This document shows, in pieces, positions 45,201 to 53,472 of a stretch of 64,000 nucleotides of DNA. The notes under the pieces are model-generated. The model saw nothing but the letters and a program-made list of their open reading frames with translations, ran no database searches and was not told the origin of the DNA. Source of the stretch: JAUIAS01 sp030425395 (GTDB taxonomy: Bacteria; Pseudomonadota; Alphaproteobacteria; Rhodobacterales; Rhodobacteraceae); the NCBI GenBank assembly GCA_043553855.1, contig CP121336.1:2356001-2420000 (forward strand). Reading direction: 5' to 3'. The position numbers and the translations under genes were made by a program. How positions within the stretch are numbered: position 1 is the stretch's first letter; each line of letters starts with the position of its first letter.

Positions 45201-45737
45201 TCACGATGCGCTCCCGCCGCGACCCGTTGACAGCCTGCCCGCGATGTCGGTCAACGCCTCTGCAATCGGTGCAAACAGCCTGACCTCGGAAGCGCTGAGC
45301 GACCGTACCGTTCCTGCGGCCTCGGTGACAAGGTCGCCAAGGTATTGCACCCCGCCCGCAGGTGAGGTGACCGCGCGCAGCCGGTTGCCATCGTGGCGCA
45401 ACCGGTCCGCGTCCTCATCCTTCATGGACCGCACAAGCATCGCCGCGTTTCGCGACACGCGGGTCAGCGCGACCTCGGCTTCCCAATAATCGGCATTGTT
45501 GGCCAGTTGCCGCGCCGCATCGCGAAACACCTGCCCCACGCAATCGGGCTGATAGGTGATCGGCACCTGAAGGCATGCGGCAACGCCATCATCGAGCGTG
45601 GCGGCCACGCGCTGTGATTGCTCAAGGGTGATACCCTGCGACAGCCATCCCTGAGCCGGGGCTGGGGTCGTCAGAACACCCACCAGCCCCGCCGCCAGGA
45701 AAAACGCCGTCAGCAGAACGCGTGGGGTATTGGTCAT
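45201..45737 (-). CDS. Secreted helical protein of unknown function
   Basis: A 178-residue protein with a clear signal peptide (LLTAFFLAAGLVGVL, cut near PAQ). The rest is mostly helical with two cysteines (CLQVPITYQPDC), which could form a disulfide. It overlaps the universal stress gene by four bases. I do not recognise the family. Confidence 0.75.
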   Translation of the reverse strand: MTNTPRVLLTAFFLAAGLVGVLTTPAPAQGWLSQGITLEQSQRVAATLDDGVAACLQVPITYQPDCVGQVFRDAARQLANNADYWEAEVALTRVSRNAAMLVRSMKDEDADRLRHDGNRLRAVTSPAGGVQYLGDLVTEAAGTVRSLSASEVRLFAPIAEALTDIAGRLSTGRGGSAS

Positions 45738-46141
45738 CGGATGATGTGCACCGCAGATTTCGCGTGGCGCACAACCTGCGACGCGGTCGATCCCAGCAAA
45801 AGATCCTGCATTCCGGGCCGGTGCGATGCGATGACGATCAGGTCGGCACCGTGTTCTTCGGCATAATCGAGGATCGACCGGGCCGAATGGCCATGCACCA
45901 CCACACCGGTTGCTCCGGGCACCTTGGCGGCCAGCGCCTCGATCTCCTCGGTGACGGCCTTCTGGCTTTCGGCCACGTATTCCGCCGGGAGATAGGAAAT
46001 CGCATAGCTCGGCACGTCTTCGATCACGTGCAACAGGGTGATGCGTGCGTCCTCTGTCGCCAGAATGCCTGCCAGTTTGACAGGTGCGGTGGTATCGCGG
46101 TCGGGGTCGAATGAAATCGGCACGAGGATATTATGATACAT
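45734..46141 (-). CDS. Universal stress protein (UspA family)
   Basis: A 135-residue UspA-fold protein. The start MYHNILVPISFDPDRDT and the end VVRHAKSAVHIIR are typical. The ATP-binding stretch SHRPGMQDLLLGSTAS fits the G-x2-G-x9-GS/T pattern in loosened form. It is the first gene of a coupled pair with the secreted protein gene. Confidence 0.92.
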   Translation of the reverse strand: MYHNILVPISFDPDRDTTAPVKLAGILATEDARITLLHVIEDVPSYAISYLPAEYVAESQKAVTEEIEALAAKVPGATGVVVHGHSARSILDYAEEHGADLIVIASHRPGMQDLLLGSTASQVVRHAKSAVHIIR

Positions 46142-46383
46142 GAAGCACCTCCATTTCTTGTCCGCCCCAGTCTACGCGCATCCGGACCAATTGCGAATTG
46201 ATCCATATCATATCCTTCTTTTTGGGCTGCATGATGTCCCCCTCCCAAGGTGTTGTCCCAACCTTGACGGGCAACACGCCGTTTGCTTTTCTTCTTTGGC
46301 CCGCCCTCGTTCAGATGTTGTCAATCTCAGCGTGCGTTCGGTGAGACGGGAATTGATGTCTCTGTTTCGTTCGAGGTTTCCTT
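46142..46383. other. Divergent intergenic region between usp and the barrel protein
   Basis: This gap of about 242 bp is somewhat richer in T than its surroundings. It must hold the promoters for both flanking genes. I see no clear operator or RNA gene in it. Confidence 0.3.
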
Positions 46384-47607
46384 ATGATCCGCCTTCCCGC
46401 CGCCGCCACTGCTGCCGCCGCTGTCCTTACCGTTTCCCTTGCTTCTCCCGTTTTGGCCGGTCCTGCGACTTGCGCGCAAATCGTTGGCCATCAGATGCCC
46501 TCTATCGGATCGACGCTCACCGTCAATTTGCAGGCCGGAGAGCAGGTCACGGTGACCGCTGGATCGGGCAGTTCGGCCTATAGCGTCGAGGTTGGGAGCA
46601 CCGTGGCCCAATGCGGGTTCATCTACGGCGGGTTGTCCTGCGCGGGGCATGTCTTTGCCGCGGCCGTCACCGGCACCTACACGTTTGAAAAGACCGGCGG
46701 CGTGATCGCGGATACCCTGACCTGTTCTGCGGGCGCGGCACCGGGTGGGGGCGGGGCGCAGACCCCATCGTCCGGTGCAGGATCGGCGCAAGGACAGGGG
46801 GCGACGCTGGCTGCCGGAGCATCCGTCAATGCGGTGGGTGGCGCGGTAAATTCGGCGCTGTCGGGAACGTCGCGCACTGTGACCCGGAACGGGCTGTTCT
46901 TTTCAACAAGCGGTGCGGACACTGTCTATAACGGCTGGGTCTCGCTTCAGGGCCGCAGCTATTCCGGTGCCATTGACGGCGAAAGCTATGAATTGTCATT
47001 CGGCACCGATTTCGAAATCGGTATGGGCAAGCGGTTGGGCCTGTTCCTGTCCATGGGCCAGAGCGATCTGAACATCGGGGGCGTCATCGTCGAATCCGAC
47101 GGGGTGTCCTTTGGTCCTTATGTGAAGATGGAATTCGGGGATCGCTATTCCGTAACCGGGTATGCGCTGTTTGCGCAGCCTGACTATACGGTCGGCGGCA
47201 CCCGCTATCAGGCGGACCGCCGCGCGCTGGGCGTGACGGTCAATGCGGATTACGTGATCGGAAATACGGAAATCGTGTCTTACCTTGGGCTGTCCGGCTT
47301 TACCGAGGATCACCCGGCGGCCGGAGCGCTTGTCGCGCGGGATATTTCGTCCTTTACCGGTTCCATCGGGACCCGTGCGTCCTTTAACGCGGGTGCGCCG
47401 TTCCGCCCCTATCTGAGCCTTGGTGCGGATTTCATGCGGTTTGATGACGGAATCAATGGCACCATAACGCATAACACGCCGCGCGTCGGTGCCGGGTTCA
47501 TCTATGACAGCGGCGCCGGAAGCCTCAACATGCACATCAATGGCGGCGAGATTTTGCAGGGCACCGATGATGTCGAGGTGCGGGTAAACTATGATTTGGA
47601 GTTCTGA
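46384..47607 (+). CDS. Autotransporter-like outer-membrane barrel protein
   Basis: A 407-residue protein. A signal peptide (cut near VLAG) is followed by a small domain with four cysteines (about residues 25-120). Then comes a Gly/Ala/Ser linker (PGGGGAQTPSSGAGSAQGQG), and about 250 residues of alternating aromatic strands end in VRVNYDLEF with a C-terminal Phe. This is the layout of a beta barrel that reaches the outer membrane through Bam. The function of the exported part is not known. GAGG precedes the ATG. Confidence 0.82.
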   Translation: MIRLPAAATAAAAVLTVSLASPVLAGPATCAQIVGHQMPSIGSTLTVNLQAGEQVTVTAGSGSSAYSVEVGSTVAQCGFIYGGLSCAGHVFAAAVTGTYTFEKTGGVIADTLTCSAGAAPGGGGAQTPSSGAGSAQGQGATLAAGASVNAVGGAVNSALSGTSRTVTRNGLFFSTSGADTVYNGWVSLQGRSYSGAIDGESYELSFGTDFEIGMGKRLGLFLSMGQSDLNIGGVIVESDGVSFGPYVKMEFGDRYSVTGYALFAQPDYTVGGTRYQADRRALGVTVNADYVIGNTEIVSYLGLSGFTEDHPAAGALVARDISSFTGSIGTRASFNAGAPFRPYLSLGADFMRFDDGINGTITHNTPRVGAGFIYDSGAGSLNMHINGGEILQGTDDVEVRVNYDLEF

Positions 47608-47704
47608 CGCCCGATAATCCCGTCCGGCACCGCGCATTCCAGCTTCCCAAGATTGAGCCCGCAAGCCACAGTGATGCTCAAAGGGCCACAAGGGGATCAC
47701 CGCG

Positions 47705-49072
47705 ATGCAACGTGGATTTGCTGATTTTGCCGCCGACACGACAATCCGCGACCTGCCCACCGATCTGTTGGCGCTGCTGCGGCGCAGCTTTGTCGATACG
47801 ATGGGTGTGGCTGCGATCGGGTCCACCACGGACCTGTCGCGCATTGCCCGACGCGGGGCGCTGGCCCTGTTCGGCACCGGAACCGCCGGAGGCGCACGTA
47901 TGCTGATGGATGGCCGCGCGCTCAGCCCTGCAGGGGCCGCCATGGCCGGGGCCTTTACCGTGGACAGCATCGACGCCCATGACGGCACCACCCCCAACAA
48001 GGGGCACGCGGGCTCTGCGGTGTTTCCCGCCTTGCTGGCTGTGGCCGATGCCTTGCGGGCGGGCGGGGCCAACGTCACGGGGGCGGATTTCGCCGCTTGG
48101 CTCGCCGTCGCCTACGAGGTCAGCTATCGCGCCGGTCAGGTCCAGCACGCCACCTGCGCAGATTATCACACATCCGGTGCATGGACGGCGGTCGGGGTCG
48201 CCGCGGCTGTTGCGCGGATGCTGGGCTGCGATGCCGGGCAGATCCGACACGCGGCCGGGATCGGCGAATATCATGGTCCGCGCAGCCAGATGATGCGCTG
48301 CATAGATTTCCCGACCATGCTGCGCGACGGCGTCGGCTGGGGCGCGCCATCGGGCGTCACGGCGGCCTACCTTGCGCGCGAAGGGTTCACCGGCGCGCCC
48401 GCGCTGACATGCGAAGGTCCCGCCGCCGATCCGTTCTGGCACGGGTTGGGGCAGGATTGGCTGACACTGGAACACACGCATTACAAACTTTACCCGTGTT
48501 GTCGGTGGGCGCATGCGTCGCTGGACGGGGTGCAGCAATTGATGCGGGACAACGCCCTGACCCATCACGACGTTCAAGGCGTGGAAATCCGCACCTTCCA
48601 CTATGCCACGCGGTTGGCCGGGCACGCCCCGCAGACGCTGGACGAATTCAGCTACGCCATCGCCTTTCCCGTTGCCGCGATGATCGTCCGGGGCACGATT
48701 GGCCCGCAGGAGTTGACGCCCCAGACGCTGCAAGACCCCGATATCCTGCGGCTCAGCCATGCGACCGTTCTGATTGATGACCCGGAGATGACCGCCCGCA
48801 GTGTCGAGAAACGTTGGGCGCAGGTGGCCCTGATCCTTCACGATGGCCGACGTCTTGACGGCCCGCCCCGCACCCCGCGCGGCGATGTGGATGATCCGGC
48901 CTCGGACGCCGAGATCAGCGCCAAGTTCCACCTTCTGGCTGACGACGCATTGGGGCGCGCCCGCGCCGATGAGATCGAAGAGCTTTGCGCGCGGTTCGAT
49001 ACGCTCGATGGGGACGGCTTTGGCCGGCTGATCGACCTGTGCACGATGCCCACGACAGGCACCACAGGCTGA
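47705..49072 (+). CDS. MmgE/PrpD family protein
   Basis: A 455-residue protein of the MmgE/PrpD fold, which includes 2-methylcitrate dehydratase and cis-aconitate decarboxylase. DGTTPNKGHAGSAVFPALLA near residue 95 and EHTHYKLYPCCRWAHASLDG near 260 are the family hallmarks. No prpB or prpC genes are next to it, so a role in propionate use is not supported by context. Confidence 0.9.
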   Translation: MQRGFADFAADTTIRDLPTDLLALLRRSFVDTMGVAAIGSTTDLSRIARRGALALFGTGTAGGARMLMDGRALSPAGAAMAGAFTVDSIDAHDGTTPNKGHAGSAVFPALLAVADALRAGGANVTGADFAAWLAVAYEVSYRAGQVQHATCADYHTSGAWTAVGVAAAVARMLGCDAGQIRHAAGIGEYHGPRSQMMRCIDFPTMLRDGVGWGAPSGVTAAYLAREGFTGAPALTCEGPAADPFWHGLGQDWLTLEHTHYKLYPCCRWAHASLDGVQQLMRDNALTHHDVQGVEIRTFHYATRLAGHAPQTLDEFSYAIAFPVAAMIVRGTIGPQELTPQTLQDPDILRLSHATVLIDDPEMTARSVEKRWAQVALILHDGRRLDGPPRTPRGDVDDPASDAEISAKFHLLADDALGRARADEIEELCARFDTLDGDGFGRLIDLCTMPTTGTTG

Positions 49073-49099
49073 AATGCCGAACCAGCCCTTCGCAAGGGA

Positions 49100-49732
49100 T
49101 CAAAGCCGCTGCAACAATGCCTCGACCTCGTCGCACAAGGCGACAACCTCGCCATGGGCGGGCCCTTTGCGTGCCTCCATCGCCGCTTTGCCGTGGCCCA
49201 GCGTTTCGGCATAAACCACCCGATGCGACAGACCCGCATCCGCGATCACGGCATCCATTTCGCGGGCCTTGTCCAGCACCTCGCCGGTTAGTCGCGTGCC
49301 CTTGCGCCCGCGTGTCATCACGATCATCGCTGGCTTGGCTTCTCGTTCGGCCAGATACAAGACAACCTCGACCGCCCACAAATCCAGATGCGACGCAGCC
49401 ACCGGCACAAGGGCCAGATCCGCCGCACGCAGAGCAGGGCGCAGATCGCTGTCAGCCTTGGGCGGGGTGTCGATGATCACGATGTCATGGTCTTCGGCCA
49501 GCTTGCGGCACTCATAGGACACCCCCCATGCCGAGGCGGTGGAAAAGGAAATATCCTGCGCCCCGCCGTTTTCCAGCCGGGTCATGAACCACCGGCCCGC
49601 GCTGCCTTGCGGATCAATGTCAACAAGCGCGACCTTCTTGCCCGCGCGCGCGAACCCGACGGCAAGGTTCACGGCCAGCGTCGTCTTGCCCGCGCCGCCT
49701 TTCTGTTGGGCGATGGTGATCACATGTCCCAT
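49100..49732 (-). CDS. ParA/MinD-type ATPase, orphan
   Basis: A 210-residue ATPase with a deviant Walker A box (QQKGGAGKTTLAVNLAVG, residues 8-25) and DIDPQGSAGRW. DIVIIDTPPKADSDL and ALVPVAASHLDLWAVE complete the nucleotide site. ATG 49732 is chosen because the conserved strand starts right there. There is no ParB gene next to it, so its cargo is unknown. Similar orphan ATPases place protein clusters or plasmids. Confidence 0.9.
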   Translation of the reverse strand: MGHVITIAQQKGGAGKTTLAVNLAVGFARAGKKVALVDIDPQGSAGRWFMTRLENGGAQDISFSTASAWGVSYECRKLAEDHDIVIIDTPPKADSDLRPALRAADLALVPVAASHLDLWAVEVVLYLAEREAKPAMIVMTRGRKGTRLTGEVLDKAREMDAVIADAGLSHRVVYAETLGHGKAAMEARKGPAHGEVVALCDEVEALLQRL

Positions 49733-49840
49733 GGTGCATCCTCTTTGCTGCGTCGCAGCATAGCAGGAACCCGTCCCCGTGAAACAGGGGAAAAGGACGC
49801 ATGTGCCCACACTCTGTGACCTGCGTCTGGAAAGGAGTTG

Positions 49841-49848
49841 TTAACCAT
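49841..49848 (+). promoter_or_regulatory. TTAACCAT site between the ParA-like gene and a barrel gene
   Basis: An exact copy of the octamer found in the pilin spacers lies 33 bp before the plus-strand gene at 49881 and about 110 bp before the ParA-like gene. It is a candidate CtrA half-site. No second half-site at the N7 spacing is seen. Confidence 0.4.
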
Positions 49849-49880
49849 TCCACGCCACCCTGATCGGCGGAGGTGGCGGG

Positions 49881-50564
49881 ATGCGCGTGATGGTTCTGGT
49901 CCTGTGGTGCTTGGTGTCGGCCAGCCCGGCCCTTGCCGGGGCCTGGTTGCGCAAAACTGGCGAGACGTTCCTGTCCACCGGTGCCGATATTTCCATCCGG
50001 ACCGATGCGGTCCCCCGCCGCGATGCCGCCCGGCTCTATGTCGAACACGGGCTGCACCCGCACCTGACACTGGGAGCCGATCTCTTTGCCACTGCGCAAG
50101 GGGCGCAGATGGACGGTGGCCACGGCATTGTCTTTTTGCGCAGTTCGATCTTTCGCGCGCAATCGCACGTGGCGCTTTCGGTATCGGCCGGCATGGGCCT
50201 GCGCGCCAGCCTCACTGGAACGCACACCCTCCACCGCATAGGCATCGCCGCCGGTGTTCCGTTCCGGAAAACCCATCATAGCGGCTGGGCTTCGGCAGAG
50301 GCGATTTTTGAACACCAAACCGGCAAACCCGGCCTGACCCGCAAGATCGACGCGACCTTCGGCCTGACCTTTTCGCCGCAATGGCAGGGGGTCGTGGATC
50401 TCAGCCTGCAACGCGACGGCAGCGGCTACAACGGGATGGAGATTGCCCCGCGCGCGGTTTTTCGCGCCAATGCCTCAACGCGTCTCGTCTTTGGTCTCAA
50501 GGCCGCGCGCGCCGGAACCACCCGCACGCGCGCCCTCAGCTTTGATATCTGGCGGTCGTTCTGA
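49881..50564 (+). CDS. Predicted secreted beta-barrel protein
   Basis: A 227-residue protein with a signal peptide (cut near ALAG). The rest shows alternating hydrophobic and polar strands (LTLGADLFATAQGAQ, VALSVSAGMGLRA, IGIAAGVPFRK, RLVFGLKAARAG) and ends in a terminal Phe (DIWRSF). This suggests a small outer-membrane barrel. GGAGG lies before the ATG. I do not recognise the family. Confidence 0.72.
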   Translation: MRVMVLVLWCLVSASPALAGAWLRKTGETFLSTGADISIRTDAVPRRDAARLYVEHGLHPHLTLGADLFATAQGAQMDGGHGIVFLRSSIFRAQSHVALSVSAGMGLRASLTGTHTLHRIGIAAGVPFRKTHHSGWASAEAIFEHQTGKPGLTRKIDATFGLTFSPQWQGVVDLSLQRDGSGYNGMEIAPRAVFRANASTRLVFGLKAARAGTTRTRALSFDIWRSF

Positions 50565-52850
50565 CTACCTGTCGATCCGCATCACCACGGTCGCCTCACC
50601 GCGCACCGCCACCGGCCAGCGCAGGCTGATCACATCGCGTCCCGGACCCTGTTCGGTGAACACATTGGGTCGATCAAACCGGATTCCACCCTGTTCGTCG
50701 CGCAGGTTGCCGGCAATGGTCACGGCATCCACCGCCCGCGAAAACCCGCCAAACGGCAACAGCGCGCCGGGGTCCACCGCCCAATTGTCGGATTCGGTGT
50801 TCTGGTTGTGGATGATACGGATCGGGTTGGTCACCTGATGGCTGACATTGTGATAGGAATTGCCATTGAAATTCACATCCTTGAACCGCCCGTAGTCCAG
50901 ATCAGAAAAGCTGGTATCGACACGCTCGGCGCGATCAATGGCCCCTTGCACGCTGCGGAACCGGTTGCCGGTGACGTTCACACCGTTCAGAAAATGCCCG
51001 GTGCCGTGTGGCTTGACCACGAAGTAGCTGAACCATGGGGCCACGTCGCTGGACAAGAAGATGTTGTCGCTCACACTCAGCGCGCTGAACGAAAAACCGG
51101 TGGTGAAATCTGGCGACGGATCATATTCATTGGTCCATTCGATAAAGCAATTGTCGACATAGTTGCCGTTCACGATCGTACTTGTGTAAGACCCCGACAA
51201 AACGATCCCCGCAGTGCGGATGCCGCCCACCACGCCATCTCCCTGAAAGAAGTGATTGCCAAGGATCAGGTTGTTGGACCCACCCAGAATGGCAAAGTGC
51301 CGAAACCGGGTCGCGCGGTTGTTGCGCAGCTTGATATCGTTGGACGTGGCATTCAGAACGATGCTCTTGCGGTCGGCCACATCCAGACCATCCTCGAACG
51401 ACAGGAACTGACAGCGGTCGATCAGCATCCCCTGGCACCCGCCGCCAATCGACGTCAGGCACCGATCAAGAGGACGGGACACAAAGCAGTCGCGCAGATG
51501 AAAGGTGATCCCCGAGGGGGCCAGCATGATCCCACTGGCCACGCCGCGACACTGAAATTCGATATCCGACAGCGAAAACTTGGAAAGCTGGGTGAACCCA
51601 CTGAAATCCAGCAGGTATTTGAACCGCTGAAAGGTAAAGACCTGAGTGCCCGCCGCATCATAAAGCGGCGCATTCAGGGTTACCGTCCCCAATGCCAGAT
51701 TCACCGCCCGAACATAGATCTCGCGCCCGACACCGACCCCGGTGACCAGCGATCCCAGCGCGATATTTGCCGCGTTGACGACACCGGTCAGCGTCCGCGC
51801 ATCGGAGGGGTCATAGCTGGCCTGACTGGTCACCACGTCGGTGGCCCAATTGGCCGCGCCCACCGCCTCGAACTGGCCATTGCGGATCACCCGGCGGGTG
51901 GCAAAGCTGTCCCGATTGGGCACCGCCGCCGCCATGTCCAGCGGTTCGCTGACCTTGACGTTGCGCCCTCCCATATCCAGGGATTCATGATCGGCGTTGT
52001 TCAACAGCGCCTGAAACGCCTTTTTGAAGCCCAGCTCCTCGTCGCCAAATGCATCAATGTAATTGGGCAGGTTGAAATCCTTGGTCAGCACAAACATCCG
52101 GTCGGCCGGCATGGTCACCGTGCCTTCGAATTCGACCCGCGCATTCAGGGTGACATCCGCCCCCAAATGGTACACGCCTTCGGGCACCACCACGCGGCGC
52201 CCGTCGGCATCCGCATCAGCCGCCAGAAAGGCCACCGCATCATCGGTGATACCGTCGCCCACAGCGCCGTAGTCGCGCACGTCCACCCAGTTCATCATGT
52301 CGCGCAGGAATGCGCCGGTAATATCCGTCACTTCGATGTCATCAATCCGAACGATACCACCATTCGGGCCGATCAGGTCCAGTCCCACATGCCCATAGCT
52401 GGCCTCGCGCCCCCATGGCATGTCCACGCCACTGCGCTGCCCCATGCCCAGAATGGCGCTGACCTCGACCACCTCGCCATAACTGTCGAGCGTGACCGAT
52501 GGACCGGTCTGCACCACCGACCCAAGGTGCACGTCACCCGCGCCCATGGCATGGGCGGCAATCCGCACCTGTGGAAAGTTGCCGCTGATCGCCTTGATCC
52601 GCGCTTTCACCTGAAGGTAACAGCCCGCGTAAATCGGCGTCTGCCCCATATGGCGCAGCTTTTGGATTGCGTCGGTCTTGAATATTTCCAGACAGCCGCC
52701 AAAGTCCTGATCCGCCGGAACGAATGCGGCATTGGCGGCGGTGGCATAGGTGTCTGATCCGGCGATCCCATCCCCCCGTGACCACTGGTCCAGACCTTGC
52801 GCGAAAGCGGGGGGCATAAAGACGATGCCATCGGTGATTGCCTTGTTCAT
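50565..52850 (-). CDS. Pectate-lyase-3-type right-handed beta-helix protein
   Basis: A 761-residue protein without a signal peptide. Residues 1-200 look like a carbohydrate-binding or jelly-roll module. Then WVDVRDYGAVGDGITDDAVA starts a pectate-lyase-3/GH28-like beta helix that runs to about residue 700, with repeated strand-turn units such as NNLILGNHFF and SDNIFLSSD. A short beta-rich end follows. ATG 52850 is chosen because AGAGG lies just before it. It may act on, or fold onto, a surface polysaccharide. The route out of the cell is not evident. Confidence 0.8.
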   Translation of the reverse strand: MNKAITDGIVFMPPAFAQGLDQWSRGDGIAGSDTYATAANAAFVPADQDFGGCLEIFKTDAIQKLRHMGQTPIYAGCYLQVKARIKAISGNFPQVRIAAHAMGAGDVHLGSVVQTGPSVTLDSYGEVVEVSAILGMGQRSGVDMPWGREASYGHVGLDLIGPNGGIVRIDDIEVTDITGAFLRDMMNWVDVRDYGAVGDGITDDAVAFLAADADADGRRVVVPEGVYHLGADVTLNARVEFEGTVTMPADRMFVLTKDFNLPNYIDAFGDEELGFKKAFQALLNNADHESLDMGGRNVKVSEPLDMAAAVPNRDSFATRRVIRNGQFEAVGAANWATDVVTSQASYDPSDARTLTGVVNAANIALGSLVTGVGVGREIYVRAVNLALGTVTLNAPLYDAAGTQVFTFQRFKYLLDFSGFTQLSKFSLSDIEFQCRGVASGIMLAPSGITFHLRDCFVSRPLDRCLTSIGGGCQGMLIDRCQFLSFEDGLDVADRKSIVLNATSNDIKLRNNRATRFRHFAILGGSNNLILGNHFFQGDGVVGGIRTAGIVLSGSYTSTIVNGNYVDNCFIEWTNEYDPSPDFTTGFSFSALSVSDNIFLSSDVAPWFSYFVVKPHGTGHFLNGVNVTGNRFRSVQGAIDRAERVDTSFSDLDYGRFKDVNFNGNSYHNVSHQVTNPIRIIHNQNTESDNWAVDPGALLPFGGFSRAVDAVTIAGNLRDEQGGIRFDRPNVFTEQGPGRDVISLRWPVAVRGEATVVMRIDR

Positions 52851-52994
52851 TCCAACCTCTCTTAGGGCTCGGGAAACGGGCCTGCGGCATGTGCGGCGCA
52901 TGACACGTCGCCCGTAATTGCCGCCAAGAGGTAGGTGGGAATGCGTTAACGCGGCCAAACCGCATCGCGCGCAGCCCCGGCCACGCGCAACGGC

Positions 52995-53396
52995 TTACGC
53001 GCTGGGTGATGTGGCCCTAACGTATCGCACACCGTTGATTTTCCAGCCGTTTTCCTGCTGGATCATCTGGTATTCAAGGATATGCCGCTGCCCATCGCCA
53101 TCGGTGATCAGGATATTCTGCCACAAGAAACCATTTTCTTCACGCAGGTCCAGATATCGGACATCCTCGGGGCGCCAGACCATCGGATATCCGCCGCGCA
53201 CCATTGCACCGAAATTTTCCGCGCTCCCGAAAAGCGTTTGGATAGTCGGGCTGGCATAGCTGAAGGCGGTGGAAAAATCATCCGCCAGAAAGGCGTCGAT
53301 CTGGCTTTGGATCGTGTTGCGGATTGCGTCGGGGTTGGCCAACGCAGGCGTTGCAGCCATCGCCGCGACAAGGGTGAGTGTTCTCAAAATACGCAT
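52995..53396 (-). CDS. DUF4864 family secreted protein
   Basis: A 133-residue protein with a signal peptide (cut near ALAN). The body (AIRNTIQSQIDAFLADDFST, then VRGGYPMVWRPEDVRY and GWKINGVRYV) matches DUF4864, an NTF2-like small secreted family. Its function is unknown. GGGAGGGAGG upstream gives a strong ribosome site. Confidence 0.87.
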   Translation of the reverse strand: MRILRTLTLVAAMAATPALANPDAIRNTIQSQIDAFLADDFSTAFSYASPTIQTLFGSAENFGAMVRGGYPMVWRPEDVRYLDLREENGFLWQNILITDGDGQRHILEYQMIQQENGWKINGVRYVRATSPSA

Positions 53397-53472
53397 GGTG
53401 CGTCCTCCCTCCCCGATCAGTTAGGAGGCAAGACGCCCACGTCAATTCACGCCCTCGCGATCAGGGCACGGG

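Noticed and set aside
52851..52958. Upstream start for the beta-helix protein that might supply a signal peptide
   Set aside because: The extension is Arg/His-rich with no hydrophobic core, so it is not a signal peptide, and AGAGG supports the start at 52850.
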